Assembly (NCBI RefSeq): GCF_030052815.1
Contig: NC_079500.1
Coordinates: 6,036,298-6,100,297, forward strand
DNA from: Hevea brasiliensis
Lineage: Eukaryota; Streptophyta; Magnoliopsida; Malpighiales; Euphorbiaceae
DNA: 64,000 nucleotides
Direction: 5' to 3'
The notes below the pieces were generated by a model. That model saw only the letters and a list, made by a program, of their open reading frames with translations, had not been told where the DNA came from and made no database searches. Both the position numbers and the translations under genes were made by a program. Each line of letters opens with the position of its first letter. Position 1 is the first letter of the stretch. Below, in pieces: positions 46,482-57,624 of the stretch.

Positions 46482-48426
46482 TGATGCGTCCCAACCGCAA
46501 GTGCACGGGTCGTACAAGTAGTATAGAAAAAGATATCGTTCCCACGAGGAGTTGTGTTAATGATTGAATTTTTGATATAAAAAGTTGACTAAATTAAACT
46601 ATTTTTGAAATTAAAGTAATGAATTGATGGGTAATGAAGTATAAAATCTATGTGTGCAAAATTAATAATCTATTCAACAATGTAATGATTAAACTAAATT
46701 TGCATCAAATTAAAATAAGCAAATTCAAATATGGCAAAATTTAAAATGGCAAGCAATTAAATTTGATTAGAAATTAACAATTATAAAAAGGCAATTCCGG
46801 AGTTCGGGATTTCATATTCGAGCTATTTTGGGATTTTTAAATTGGTTATCCAATCATGTGAAACTTACGGGTTTTAAGGAGATTAATTCTTAAATCCTTT
46901 GAATACCCTTTCGAGTGAGACAAAGAGTGCCTTAATCAAACTAATCCTACTTTCGTGGAGTTAGAATTAATTAAGACCCATTAAGTTCTTTAATTAATAT
47001 GTGAATCCTCTTAATCCTTAGTCTATTTCTAGATCTAAGTTAATTAAGTCCAATTTCTTGATTATCTATCACAAGGCCTTCTCCTTTCGGTGCCTCAACC
47101 ATGGATTAAGAACATTACTCAATGGGATCCTACACTAAGTGTCACATCCCGACTTAGCGGGCCTCAACTCAAGCCCCTCTCTGGGTGGCCATCTTGCCGG
47201 CAGTGCGACTCACAAGGTACTGTCCGCTTTGGTGGAGTTCAATCCCTTCGCCCTGCAGAGCTAGGATTCGAACCCATATCACCTCACGGGTTTGCTTCGC
47301 CTCTTACCAATTGAGCTGCAGCTCAATTGGTAGAGAAGCAGCTCCCGTGAGGTGATATGGTCGAATCTAACTCTGCGGCGATTGAACTCCACCAAAGCGA
47401 ACGATCTGAGTTGCATCGCGGCCTCTAGAGAATGCGCGGCAAGATGGCCACCCATAGAGGGGCTTGAGCTGGGGCCCACTAAGCCGGGGTGTGACACTAA
47501 GCATGTCATTAAGCACACAAGAAATGAATAAAACTCATTAAGACCACAAAATATGGATTACCCAATCAAAATCCACAAAATATCTCAAATATTACAACCC
47601 TTACTCCAGAATCAAAATAAAACTACTCACTATCCATAATGCTTACAAGATATATTGAGTTTATATGGAAATAAAGCTTTAATCTAAGCTAAGGAACAAG
47701 AAACTAAACACTAGAAATATAGGAAAAAATGTAAGGAAAGAAAGAAATCTGCAAATCTTGGTTGAAAATGGTGTGGAAGGTGAAAATGACTCTTCAGCTG
47801 CTGCCTCTCCTCTTTCTTTCCTTTTCTGCTCCTTGTCTCTCCTTTCTAAAATGGGAAATGGGACTATTTATAGCATTTTCTGACATGGAGCCCTAAAATG
47901 GTGTGTTTGAGGAGGGATTTTCTGAGAGAATCTTCTGCCAGCTTATTAATGAACTCTTTATGGGACTGCATAAGTGGACTGCATAAGTTATGCAGTCCCT
48001 TATCTGATTTTCAGCAACTTGTGGTTCACTTATGCGAAACTGCATGACTTGGTGCATAGGTTATGCACAATTCCGTGAAAGTGCATAAGGGAGGTGTGAA
48101 TGTGCATAAGCTATGCAGTCTCCTTATGCAGATCCGCATAGCTTATGCGGCAAGTTATGCACAATTTGGTCAATGCATATTTCAGCTTCAAAACTTTTTT
48201 TTGACATCTTTGGCTGTGGAAGTCACTCCTTAATGGCAAAATTTCTTTTCAGTCCTTCACAAACACCATTTTTCCTATAAAACAAAGTAAAAATTACAAA
48301 TTAATCCAAAATTGACAATTATGAAAAACTAACTAAATAACTAATGAAATTAGCTAAAAATAACTAATAATAAGATAAAATGGCTATGAAATTAGACCTA
48401 AATGACTATGTAAAATGTATGCATCA
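46482..48426 (-). repeat. B 5' LTR
   Basis: 1,945 bp; subtracting the 357-bp insert and its 5-bp duplication leaves 1,583 bp, matching the 3' LTR. A small cluster of differences from the 3' LTR is found around 48000-48030. The TATA box on the minus strand lies at 47865-47874. Confidence 0.92.
47140..47496. mobile_element. Palindromic element with divergent tRNA-like halves
   Basis: 357 bp, TGTCACATCCC to GGGTGTGACA, flanked by perfect CTAAG (47135-47139 and 47497-47501). The 3' LTR of B at about 24081-24092 shows the empty site. The whole element is an inverted repeat: outer arms of about 60 bp are near identical and the centre (47305-47332) is a perfect 28-bp palindrome. Each half carries a tRNA-like sequence reading outward: an A box AGCTCAATTGGTAGAG at 47320-47335 on plus and its mirror at 47303-47317 on minus, and a B box GGGTTCGAATCC on minus (47264-47275) with a weaker GGTCGAATC on plus. 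TG...CA ends and a 5-bp duplication fit an LTR-type or integrase-mediated insertion; a SINE-derived foldback is the alternative. Confidence 0.85.
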
Positions 48427-48431
48427 ACCTT

Positions 48432-50528
48432 GCAATTGGGATTGTTAAGATGTGTTGATTAGTAGTAATGTAAAGTCAAAACAGTGAAACTGAACCTAAA
48501 GAAAGGTTCTTGAATTAAATTATTTTTAGTAAGGACTTATCCCTAATAAGTCACTACATGCTAAATTACATGAAATAGGTATGTGAGACCTATTTTTCCA
48601 CTACAAGGTAATATGAAATCAGTTGATATATAAAATGTAAATTTACCTAAATGGTTTGCTAGACACATAAGTCATAGGAAAATACACTTGGAACCTATGT
48701 TTCCATTATATATGAAATAACAATACTATAAATATGTATAGTATATGAAATAAAATAATGAGAGTGATAAATACATAAGTTATACGAATAAGTGCTTGGG
48801 ACTTATGTTCCCATTATAATGACATGAAAATGGTATAAAACATAGGTAGTACATGAAGTGAAATAGCAATATGTTATGAACCCTTAATAGTACATAGCAT
48901 GAAATAATAAAACTATAAGTGCTTAATAGTACTAATTTGCCTAAAGTATACCTAGGCTTATATGTATATAGTTGGATCGATTGGTATACCAATTAGGGAC
49001 CACAGATAGCAATACTGCTTACAGAGTAAACCATGAACTGATAATATATATATATCTGTGATGATTGTTCTACAGGCTATATGCCTACTCATTAGCCATT
49101 ATGTCTAACCTTATTTTTGGCTTTACAAGCCTGACAGCAGGCCTCGTGCCTGACAGCTGGCCTCGTGCCTGACAGATATATACAGGGTAGACATATGATT
49201 GTCTAACCCGTATACTCCTGTGTATCCAGCATTATAGTTTGTTATAGGTTACTTGGGCACAAATATACAGATATGACATGAAATACACTGATATGACATA
49301 AAATACACTGATATGATTCCAAAGACTCAAATATGAGTTTAAAAAGCCATAGAATGAAATTTATACCTAGAAAATATATTGATAATTAATTTATTTATAA
49401 AGTATAAAAAAGTCATAAATGACTTAGACTATATAAGAAAGGAACAGAAAAGATACTGATAATTAATTTATTTCCAAAGTATAGAAAAGTCATAAATGAC
49501 TTATACTATATAAGAAATGAACAGAAAAGATACTGATAATTAATTTATTTCTAAAGTACAGAAAAGTCATAAATGACTTAGACTATATAAGAAATGAACA
49601 AAAAAGATACTGATAATTAATTTATTTTCAAAGTACAGAAAAGTCATAAATGACTTAGACTATATAAGAAATGAGCAGAAAAGATACTGTTAAATTAAAT
49701 TATTCCCAAAGTGTAGGAAATTTATAAATGACTTAGATTTGATGACAAATTTACTAATATGAGTTAAAGAGAGTGAAAATGAAATATATGCATAGTTAAG
49801 GTCCTAATAAATATATTGATTCCAGAGTGTTATAAAATATGCCATTGACTTAGAATTATGAAATTACACATCTTATTGTCATTTTACATCATTTAGTTAT
49901 TCTGCTTTAAGATTATGCACCACTAAGCAAATTGCTTAGCGAGTTGGATTTTCCATCGCGTAGGTATTGGAGATCAGTAGCTGCCACAGTAGTGTATCAA
50001 CTATACGTTGACCAGATCTGCTACAGCTACAGCTCAGTTTGGACACCTCACCAGTCTTTTATATTTTGGTAGGGCCCATGTATAGACTAGTATTTTGGTT
50101 CATTGTGTATAATCATGATGTAATTACTAGTTTTTGATGTAAATAAAAATTTGTAAATATATTTTGAGTTGTAAATAAAGTTATGAATTTCTGCATATAA
50201 ATTCCCATATGAATGAATGAATGAAAAGTATATTCACTTGAAATTGCATGAGTAAGAAAAGATATGTTATATGACAAGATGAATGGAACAAATATGATAT
50301 GAAATTGTTTTGATAGGTAACTACTGGAACCCGCCAGATGCTAATAAAACAGAGGAGGCTCTGCCCGGGTCTCCACAGAAACAAGTTATAAAAAAAAAAA
50401 AAAAAATCTACATGTTTTCTATAAAGTTTAAAATTAACAATGGACATGGCAGGATAAGATAGGGTGCTCTGGCACCGAATGTGGCACTCCTCGCTCGGCT
50501 ACACTTTAGACGGGTGAGGGGCGTGACA
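48432..50528 (+). repeat. D 5' LTR, second part
   Basis: Continues the LTR after B and ends GGGGCGTGACA, next to the PBS. Relative to the 3' LTR it lacks a block of about 1.4 kb (equivalent to 59690-61115). Includes short GCCTGACAGC/GGCCTCGTGCC repeats at 49120-49175 and a 77-bp tandem array. Confidence 0.9.
49370..49754. repeat. 77-bp tandem array in D 5' LTR
   Basis: Five units starting at 49370, 49447, 49524, 49601 and 49678, an exact 77-bp period. The unit contains GATACTGATAATTAATTTAT and AGTCATAAATGACTTAGACT, the latter holding a short palindrome (AGTCATAAATGACT). The last unit is diverged. Confidence 0.92.
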
Positions 50529-50533
50529 TTTAG

Positions 50534-50545
50534 TGGTATCAGAGC
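50534..50545 (+). promoter_or_regulatory. Primer-binding site of D
   Basis: TGGTATCAGAGC, five bases after the 5' LTR end. It is complementary to the 3' end of initiator tRNA-Met, the usual primer of Tekay/Del elements. It proves that the split LTR is the 5' LTR and that D runs on the plus strand. Confidence 0.9.
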
Positions 50546-50671
50546 AGAGGTTTAGGCGGTCCTAGACCTAAATAGATAGAAAGAAAGTAGTTTGCATCAC
50601 ATGCATGGGCCTTTAAATAGAGTCGAGGTGATACTAATGCAGATATGTTCTTTGTCTGTTTTATAGGATCG

Positions 50672-50937
50672 ATGGCATCCGATCCATCAGAGCACGGGTC
50701 TCCAAGACCGATAGAGGAAGAGGCAGAGAGTCACGCACCTGCACCTGCATCTAGTCGGGGGCGCAGTAGCAGTAGAGCAGAACCATCGTTGGGTACTTTA
50801 GTAAGGACATAGCAGGCCTTCCTAGAGCAGATGACTCAATTGCTCCGTCAGGTCACTGGAGCTATGCCACCACCTCCCCAACTAGTATAGAGGACCCCAG
50901 CAGAGAGAGTTATAAGTGATGTGTAGGAAGGACAGAC
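50672..50937 (+). pseudogene. D gag N-terminus
   Basis: Opens with MASDPSEHGSP and continues with an acidic, Pro/Ala-rich stretch and QAFLEQMTQLLRQVTGAM, the same as in G. In-frame TAG codons appear where G has Gln (in the RTQQAF word and after the PPPPQLV word), fitting C-to-T change at CAG. Cut at 50937 by G. Confidence 0.75.
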
Positions 50938-53900
50938 TGTGACGCCCCCTTACCCGTCTATTATATAGCCGAGTAAGAAGTACCACATTCAGCGCAGGAG
51001 CACCCTATCTTGTCTTGTCATGTCTATTGTAAATTTTAATGTCCTTTAAATCAGGTAATTTAAGTGTAGAAATTTTTTTTTTTATATCTTATTTTTGTGG
51101 AGACCCGAACAGATCCTCCTCTGTTTTATTAGCATCTGGCGGGTTCCACTATCACCTGTTAACATATTCATAGTCATCTCACATATTTCCATATCATATT
51201 CTCTTTTATCATATCATTCACAACTATTTATGAGATCTCAAAATGAAGTGTCATCTATTACATTCATATTGAAATTCATAGATAATAAATTATAAGTTTT
51301 CATTTCAAGTCCAAAATAAAATACATCATAAACTAGTAATTACATCATGACTAGACATAATGAACTAAAATACTAGTCTACACATGGGCCCTACCAAAAT
51401 ACAAAAGACTGGTGAGGTGACTCTGATCGGTGGCAAATCTGGTCGGAACTCTGTCCAAATACTACTGTGGCAACTGTTGATCTTCAGTACCTACGCGATG
51501 GAAAACCAACGCGCTAAGCATAACGCTTAGTGGTGCATAATTTATAATAACAATAATTAAACAATTGAATTAATATTTACAAATCATAAATTCTGGGTCT
51601 TTTACATTTTTTTTTATTACACTTTGGAAACAATTAAAATTATTGGGATCTTTCCTATTTACTTATTGTATATTCAGTATTAATTAATTATTATCAATGC
51701 CCAAGAAACCTATAACAAATTATAAAAGCTGGATACACGGGAGTATACGGGTTAGACAGCCATATGTCTACCCTGTATACATCTGTCAGGCACGAGGCCA
51801 GCTGTCGGGCACGAGACCCGCTGTCAGGCTTGTAAAGCCAGAAATAAAGTAGGCACAATGGCCAGTAAGTAGGCATATAGCCTGTAGAACAATCATACCA
51901 GACATATATTGTCAGTTCATGATTTTCTCGGTAGGCAGTACTGCTATCTATAGTCCCTAATTGGTATACCAATTTATCCAAACTAAATAAATAAGTCTAG
52001 GTATACTATGGGCAATTAAACATTTTTAATTAATTTAGCACTATTCACTGTTACTATTTTCTAGTACTGTTCATTAGTACCATTAATTTCATATTAATAG
52101 GACATTAGTCCCAATTTACATATTCATATCATTTTTAATATTTAATTTTCCTTATGAGTATTTTAATTATCATATATAGCATTTTTCCCATGAACCTTTC
52201 TTTAGGTTCATGTTTATGTGTTATCTTTATCTAGGAATTTGACTAGGTTAGGATGTCTATTTAGTCACACTTTCTTCATAACAATTGCTCCTCTATGTTT
52301 AAACTTGAATTTCAGTTTTTGAATCACTGAATTTGGAGTTATAGAACTCAAGTTATAGTCAAAATACCATAACTGGTCCCTTTGCCTCTAAGCTGTCCAG
52401 AATTTACAATTCCTGGTCAATAAACTTTGACCAGTCATTTGATCATTTTATGGTCATTTTTAGACTTAGGTTCCTTCACAAGATATGTTCCTCTATGTCT
52501 TAGGGACTCCGAGGTACAATTTCATAATTTTTCAAGCTTTGTATAGTGAGTTATAGTCAGTGTATTAACCTGGACTCTCAGTCCTATAAGGGCAATAACC
52601 AACTTCAGGGCAGTATGTTTGACCCTCTTTTTAGGGTCTTTACACTTAGAATTTGGCAAAGGTGTCTAAATCAATATTGTAGCCCTAAGTATCATATTTC
52701 CAGATCATATTGGACATCTCAAATGGAATTTCCTAGTGGGAGTTATGGCCAAATGAACACACAGGTATCAAATGGCATTCTGGGTTCAACTTAACATTTT
52801 CTAGATTTCAATTCCTAACTTTGTCTAATATTTTTCCTAGGATGCAATGGTTTCTAGAGCTTGGTCAAAACATAAAAATTTTTGTGCTATGTCTTATAAA
52901 ACTTTTGGCACTAGTTTCACTCAATTTGCAGCTTTGGAGACCAAGTTATGGCATTTTTGCCAAAACTGGTCCAGCATACCAAAGGAACAGTATTTTGGAC
53001 AATTTCCGGGTTGGCAGTTTTAGTGACTCAACTTGTGCTAATAATTTGAATTGGTTAAAGGCAAAACTGGGTTAAGTGGTCTTCATGAAAAGTGTATCCC
53101 TATGTCTAAGCTTTCCATGGGTAAACTTTTAGGTCATTTGGACCAGTATATAGAGAGTTATGACCAAATGAACACGTACTGTTCATTTGGTCATTTTCTA
53201 GGTTGGCAGTTTCAATGACCCAACTTGTGCTAACAATTTGAATTTGTTAAATGCAAAACTGGGTTAAGTGGTCTTCATGAAAAGTGTAGCCCTATGTCTA
53301 AACTTTCCATGGGTAAAATTTTAGGTCATTTGGATCAGTATAGAGAGAGTTATGACCAAATGAACACGTACTGTTCATTTGGTCATTTTCTGGGTTGGGT
53401 GCAGGGAAATCCGAATTTGGGCAGTATTTAGGTCAAGTTTTGGACAGAATTTGGGCATGGTTTCTTCATGGAAAATGGGCTATTTTGGGTCTAGTTTTAC
53501 CTCCAATTGGCCTCATACCAATTAGGGTCACACAATTTCATTTATGGCCTAAAATGTACACTGCCCTCAACAAACACAACCTGCAGAAAATTGACACTTC
53601 CAAAACTCAATCTCCTCCAACTTCCTTACTTCAATTTGCATGCATTACACTTCTATAAGCAAAAATCTCATCCCAATTAGGTCAAATTTCAAGCATTTAC
53701 ACAAAATCTCCAAGTCATGTACACAAACCCTAATTTCCAAGTTTCAAACTCAATCAATTCAATCCCTTTTCACTTCTCATACATATAATCATATCAATTA
53801 TCATCTCTAAACTCATTTATATTATTTGAACACAATAAAGCCCAACACATTTCATGGCTACCAAAATTTGGAGACATCATGGGTTCATGAATTTCTTGTT

Positions 53901-54692
53901 AATTTCTTAAAATTTCCACTTATCTCAAGTCACTTTCAAGTATTAAAGAAGAAGGAAGGGAGAAAAGCACTAACCTCTTGTGACCCAACTTGGAAATTTT
54001 CCCAAAACTTCAACTTTCCTTCTTCCTATGGGTACCTAGAGCTTCCTTATGATGTGGGCTAAATTTTTAATGAAGGGAACTATGGGTTTTGGTGAGTTAA
54101 AGCTTGGGAAATCAAGCTTTAAGCTTGATAAAAATGGTGGGGAGGGAGGGACCAAGGGAGACAGCAAGGAGAGAGAGGGAAGAGGAAGAAGAAGATGGTT
54201 GGTGGGGTTTTGTCTCTTGTGGTTATTTATATATATACATTTATGTGTACTTTATTATTTGTAAATTTCATAAATCTATTTCCTTTCTTTTCTTTTCTTT
54301 CCCTTTCTTTCCTTTTCTTTTCTTTTCTTTTCTTTTCTTCTTCTTTCTCTTCTCATTTTTCAAATTCAAATTCATAAAATTAATTTATGTTAATTATTCT
54401 ATTTCCAAATTTTAATTTGACATTTAAGTCAAAATTCACCTCTAGAGGTGAAATGACCAAAATGCCTTTCATGGTGCTCATCAGATTATTTTTATTTTTT
54501 ATACTAATTAATAAATTCTCTAAATTTTATTTTATTTCTCAAAATTTTTCCTATATTTTTTTAATATTTATTTCATTAATTTATGCCTCCTCACTATAGT
54601 TTAAGTGTAGTTCCAAACATCCTGACTTTCCGAATAGATATTAGTCATCGGAACAGTAAAATGTACGGACTACCTATAGTGAGGGCGTTACA
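50938..54692 (-). repeat. G 3' LTR
   Basis: Plus-strand TGTGACGCCC to GGGCGTTACA, about 3.76 kb, close to solo LTR E in sequence and size. Contains the doubled 190-bp segment with hairpins (53022-53398) and a TTTTC-type pyrimidine tract at about 54285-54345. Confidence 0.9.
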
Positions 54693-54705
54693 ATTCTTCC
54701 CCTCT
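54693..54705 (-). promoter_or_regulatory. Polypurine tract of G
   Basis: Minus-strand AGAGGGGAAGAAT directly next to the 3' LTR, the expected plus-strand primer. Preceded by the family word AATTTCGAGGACGAAATTT. Confidence 0.8.
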
Positions 54706-55125
54706 AAATAAAATTTCGTCCTCGAAATTTACACACTATAATTAATCGAGGGACCGCTATCTCCTTGTCTTTTCACCTTTTTGTGTTATAATACTTTACT
54801 TTTTTTTTTTAGTCTGTCTTATTAATCCTTATTCTACAATCTTATCATTATCTCGATTTACTATTGAAAATACGTAGCTCTACACAATAGTCTCATGTCG
54901 GTACTGTAATCTGCAGCTTACAGCACAAACATCAAGAGCATTGCATAGTTACTACGGTATATCCCAATAAACTAACTCTTTTTTTTTTTTCAACCAGTTC
55001 TGTACTCATCTTCTTTCATCTCATATACAGCCTCCTTCTCATTTCCATCTATTATCTTTAACACGATCCTTTTCGGTTGATAATCTACAAACACCTGGTG
55101 ACCTAAAGGGTTGGTGACAAGTATG
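54706..55125 (-). other. G noncoding internal segment
   Basis: No coding frame. Most of it aligns with 57290-57600 in D (for example TTGTGTAGAGCTACGTATTTTC and GATTATCAACCGAAAAGGAT read on the sense strand), so it is a shared part of this subfamily standing where RT should be. Confidence 0.6.
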
Positions 55126-56020
55126 TCATCTTCTGACCCATCTATCGGTATCCTCTTTCAACAGGAGGTACAATGCATATATAGGGGTGACATAGTTAGG
55201 GTCTATCAATACATACTTAAAGGTATTATAATTAGGAAATGTACCTTTGATAACATCTACCGGATTTGGCTCCTCTCGAGCCATAGCGTGCACGCGGGAT
55301 GCTACTTCAGCCTCGGGGTGTTCTATAGTCTTAGAAGCTCTCTGTGATGTACCAGCTACCTCTGGTCTCATCGGTCTTCTACCACTCTGTACTATCGGGG
55401 CAGACTTATGAGTCTGTGGTGGAGCTGTGGGAGCACTCCTCCATGGGCAATCTCTCAAAAAAAAAAAAATGCTTTATGTACCCACATCTGAAACATCCAC
55501 CGGTTAGTAATCTACACTTTCCTCTGTGGTTCTTCCTATAATGTGTACAAACTGGCATCGGGATTGATCTCCGTGCTATAGGACCCACAGAATTGTCAAT
55601 TGATACACTCATCTAACCTCCTTTCCTCGGGGCAAATCGGAACCTCTGCTTCTGTTCTCTGCTTTGAATCTAACCCTGAGACCCCCTGGGTCTCTTGCTC
55701 TCTATAGCAGCTGTGCTGGACTGGCTAGGTCCAAACCCTCTCTTGCACTGCCTGTCTCTCCTAAACTGCTCATCATTTCTAACTCTCTCTACTGGGGTCC
55801 TATATACTAGCTAGGGAGGTGGTGGCATAGCTCCAGTAACCTGACGGAGCAATTGAGTCATTTGCTCTAGGAAGGCCTGTTGTGTCCTTACTAAAGTATC
55901 CAACGATGGTTCTGCTCTACTGCTATTGCGCCCCTGACTAGACGCAGGTGCAGGTGCGTGACTCTCTGCTTCCTCCTCTATCAGTCCTGGAGGTCCGTGC
56001 TCTGAAGGATGAGATGCCAT
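55126..56020 (-). pseudogene. G reduced gag-protease
   Basis: Opens at 56018-56020 with MASHPSEHGPPG and runs through QAFLEQMTQLLRQVTGAM (about 55830). The main gag core domain is missing: within about 60 codons the sequence passes to the zinc-knuckle region (55406-55612), with the GGCFRCGY start of a CX2CX4HX4C knuckle disrupted by an A-run at 55457-55469 that shifts the frame. The continuation (55126-55458) has DCPWRSAPTAPP and a MAREEPNPVDVIKGTF protease-region piece. Not functional as a complete gag. Confidence 0.7.
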
Positions 56021-56145
56021 CGATCCTATAAAACAGATAAAGAACAAATCTACATTAGTGTCACCTCGACTCTATCTAAAGGCCCATGCATGTGATGCAA
56101 CTATTTCTTTCTATCTATCTAGGTCTAGGACCGCCTAAACCTCTA

Positions 56146-56156
56146 CTCCGATACCA
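56146..56156 (-). promoter_or_regulatory. Primer-binding site of G
   Basis: Minus-strand TGGTATCGGAG, one base different from the D PBS, five bases from the 5' LTR of G. Confidence 0.8.
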
Positions 56157-56161
56157 CTAAA

Positions 56162-56612
56162 TGTGACGCCCCTTATCCGTCTACTGTATAGCCGAGTAAG
56201 AAGTACCACATCCGGTACCGGAGCACCCTATCTTGTTTTATCATACCTATTGTACACTTTTGATGTCATTTAAAACATGTATTCTATGTGTAAAATTTTT
56301 TTTTTATATCTTATTTTTATGGAGACTCGGACAGATCCTCCTCTGTTTTATTAGCATCTGGCGGGTTCCACTATCACCTGTTAACATATTCATAGTCATC
56401 TCACATATTTTCATATCATATTCTCTTTTATCATATCATTCACAACTATTTATGAGATCTCAAAATGAAGTGTCATCTATTGCATTCATATTGAAATTCA
56501 TAGATAATAAATTATAAGTTTTTATTTCAAGTCCAAAATAAAATACATCATAAACTAGTAATTACATCATGACTAGACATAATGAACCAAAATACTAGTC
56601 TACACATGGGCC
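56162..56612 (-). repeat. G 5' LTR, truncated
   Basis: Only about 450 bp of the internal-facing end of the LTR remain (starting TGTGACGCCCC on plus). The match with 50938-51395 stops abruptly after ACATGGGCC. Confidence 0.85.
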
Positions 56613-56690
56613 GTTTTCAAAGTTTCAAATTTACACAAACACTACACAATCAAACACCCAAACATTTTAACTAATTACACAAGAGTCTAG
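56613..56690. other. Filler DNA between G and D
   Basis: About 78 bp that match neither the LTR family nor the expected gag sequence. D gag resumes at about 56691. By comparison with G, a short piece of D gag (about 17 bp) is missing at the junction. Confidence 0.55.
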
Positions 56691-57260
56691 ACTTGGCCAG
56701 TTCAGCACAGCTACTACAGAGAGCAAGAGACCCAGGAGGTCTCAGGGTCAGATTCAGAGTAGAGAACAGAGGCAGAGGTTCTGCTTTGCCCTAAGGAGAG
56801 GAAGTCAGATGGGTGTATCAGTTGGCAATTCTATGGGTCCTGTAGCATGGAGATCAATCTTGGCGCCAGTTTGTACACATTATGGGAAGAACCATAGAGG
56901 AAAATATAGACTGCTAATGGGTGGATGTTTCAGATGTGGGTCCACAGAGCATTTTGTGAGAGATTGCCCACAGAGGAGTGCTCCCACAGCTCCACCACAA
57001 ACTCAGAGGTCTGCCCCTACAGTACAGAGGGGTAGAAGACTGATGAGACAAGAGATAGTACATCACAAAGGGCTTCCGAGACTATAGAACAACCCAAAGT
57101 TGAAGTAACACCCTGCATGTACGCTATGGCTCGAGAGGAGCCAAACCTGGTAGATGTTGTTAGAGGTACATTTTCTAATTATAATACCTTTAAAAATGTA
57201 TTGATAGACCCTAATTATGTTCACCCCTATATATGCATTGTATCTCCTATTGAAAAAGGA
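56691..57260 (+). pseudogene. D gag zinc knuckle and protease remnant
   Basis: An open frame from about 56700 to 57087 includes an intact zinc knuckle, CFRCGSTEHFVRDC (CX2CX4HX4C), flanked by basic and Pro/Gln-rich sequence. A frameshift near 57050 leads into a protease-region frame with YAMAREEPN and LIDPNY pieces. The knuckle would bind element RNA in the particle. No complete protease active site is readable. Confidence 0.75.
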
Positions 57261-57624
57261 TACCGATAGATGGTCAGAAGATAACATACTTGTCACCAAC
57301 CTTTTAGGTCATTAGATAATTGTAGATTATCAACCGAAAAGGATTGTGTTAAAGATAATGGATGGAAATAAGAAAGAGACTGTATATGAGATGAAAGAGG
57401 ATGAGTGCAGAACTGATTGAGGATAAGTATAGGAAAAACCTGATCTATTGGGATATACTGTGGTAACTACGCAATGTTCTCGATGTTTATGCTGTAAGTT
57501 GTAGATTACAGTACCAACTTGGGATAATTGTGTAGAGCTACGTATTTTCGATAGTAAATCGAGATAGGGATAAGATCATAGAGTTAGATGTAGTAAGACA
57601 GACTAAGGATTAATAGAGATCTAT
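57261..57624 (+). other. D noncoding segment shared with G
   Basis: Aligned to the sense strand of 54740-55120 in G. RT and RNase H coding sequence is absent; no open frame is convincing. Confidence 0.6.

Larger units (their letters stand above)
23430..48426 (-). mobile_element. Element B: Athila-like LTR retrotransposon with nested inserts
   Basis: Minus-oriented. LTRs lie at 46482-48426 (5') and 23430-25013 (3'), both with TGATGC...GCATCA ends. It is flanked by a perfect ACCTT duplication (23425-23429 and 48427-48431) inside the D LTR; the uninterrupted site is seen in the 3' LTR of D near 59640-59680. The order on the minus strand is LTR, PBS, gag, protease, partial RT, RNase H, integrase (split by C), palindromic array, extra ORF, polypurine tract, LTR. 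It is about 25 kb as it stands, of which C makes up nearly 11 kb. The LTR pair is close: about six substitutions and no indels in the first 320 bp by eye. Confidence 0.92.
50938..56612 (-). mobile_element. Element G: short non-autonomous Tekay-like element
   Basis: Minus-oriented: 5' LTR fragment (56162-56612), PBS, 1.47 kb internal region, polypurine tract, full 3' LTR (50938-54692). The internal region has only the gag start, a zinc knuckle, a protease piece and unique noncoding sequence; no RT or integrase. The 5' LTR is cut short and the far target duplication is absent. It lies inside the D gag. Confidence 0.85.

Noticed and set aside
47303..47370. Possible functional tRNA gene
   Set aside because: A and B boxes are present, but the body does not fold into a convincing cloverleaf with a paired acceptor and anticodon stem, and it is one arm of a palindromic insertion.
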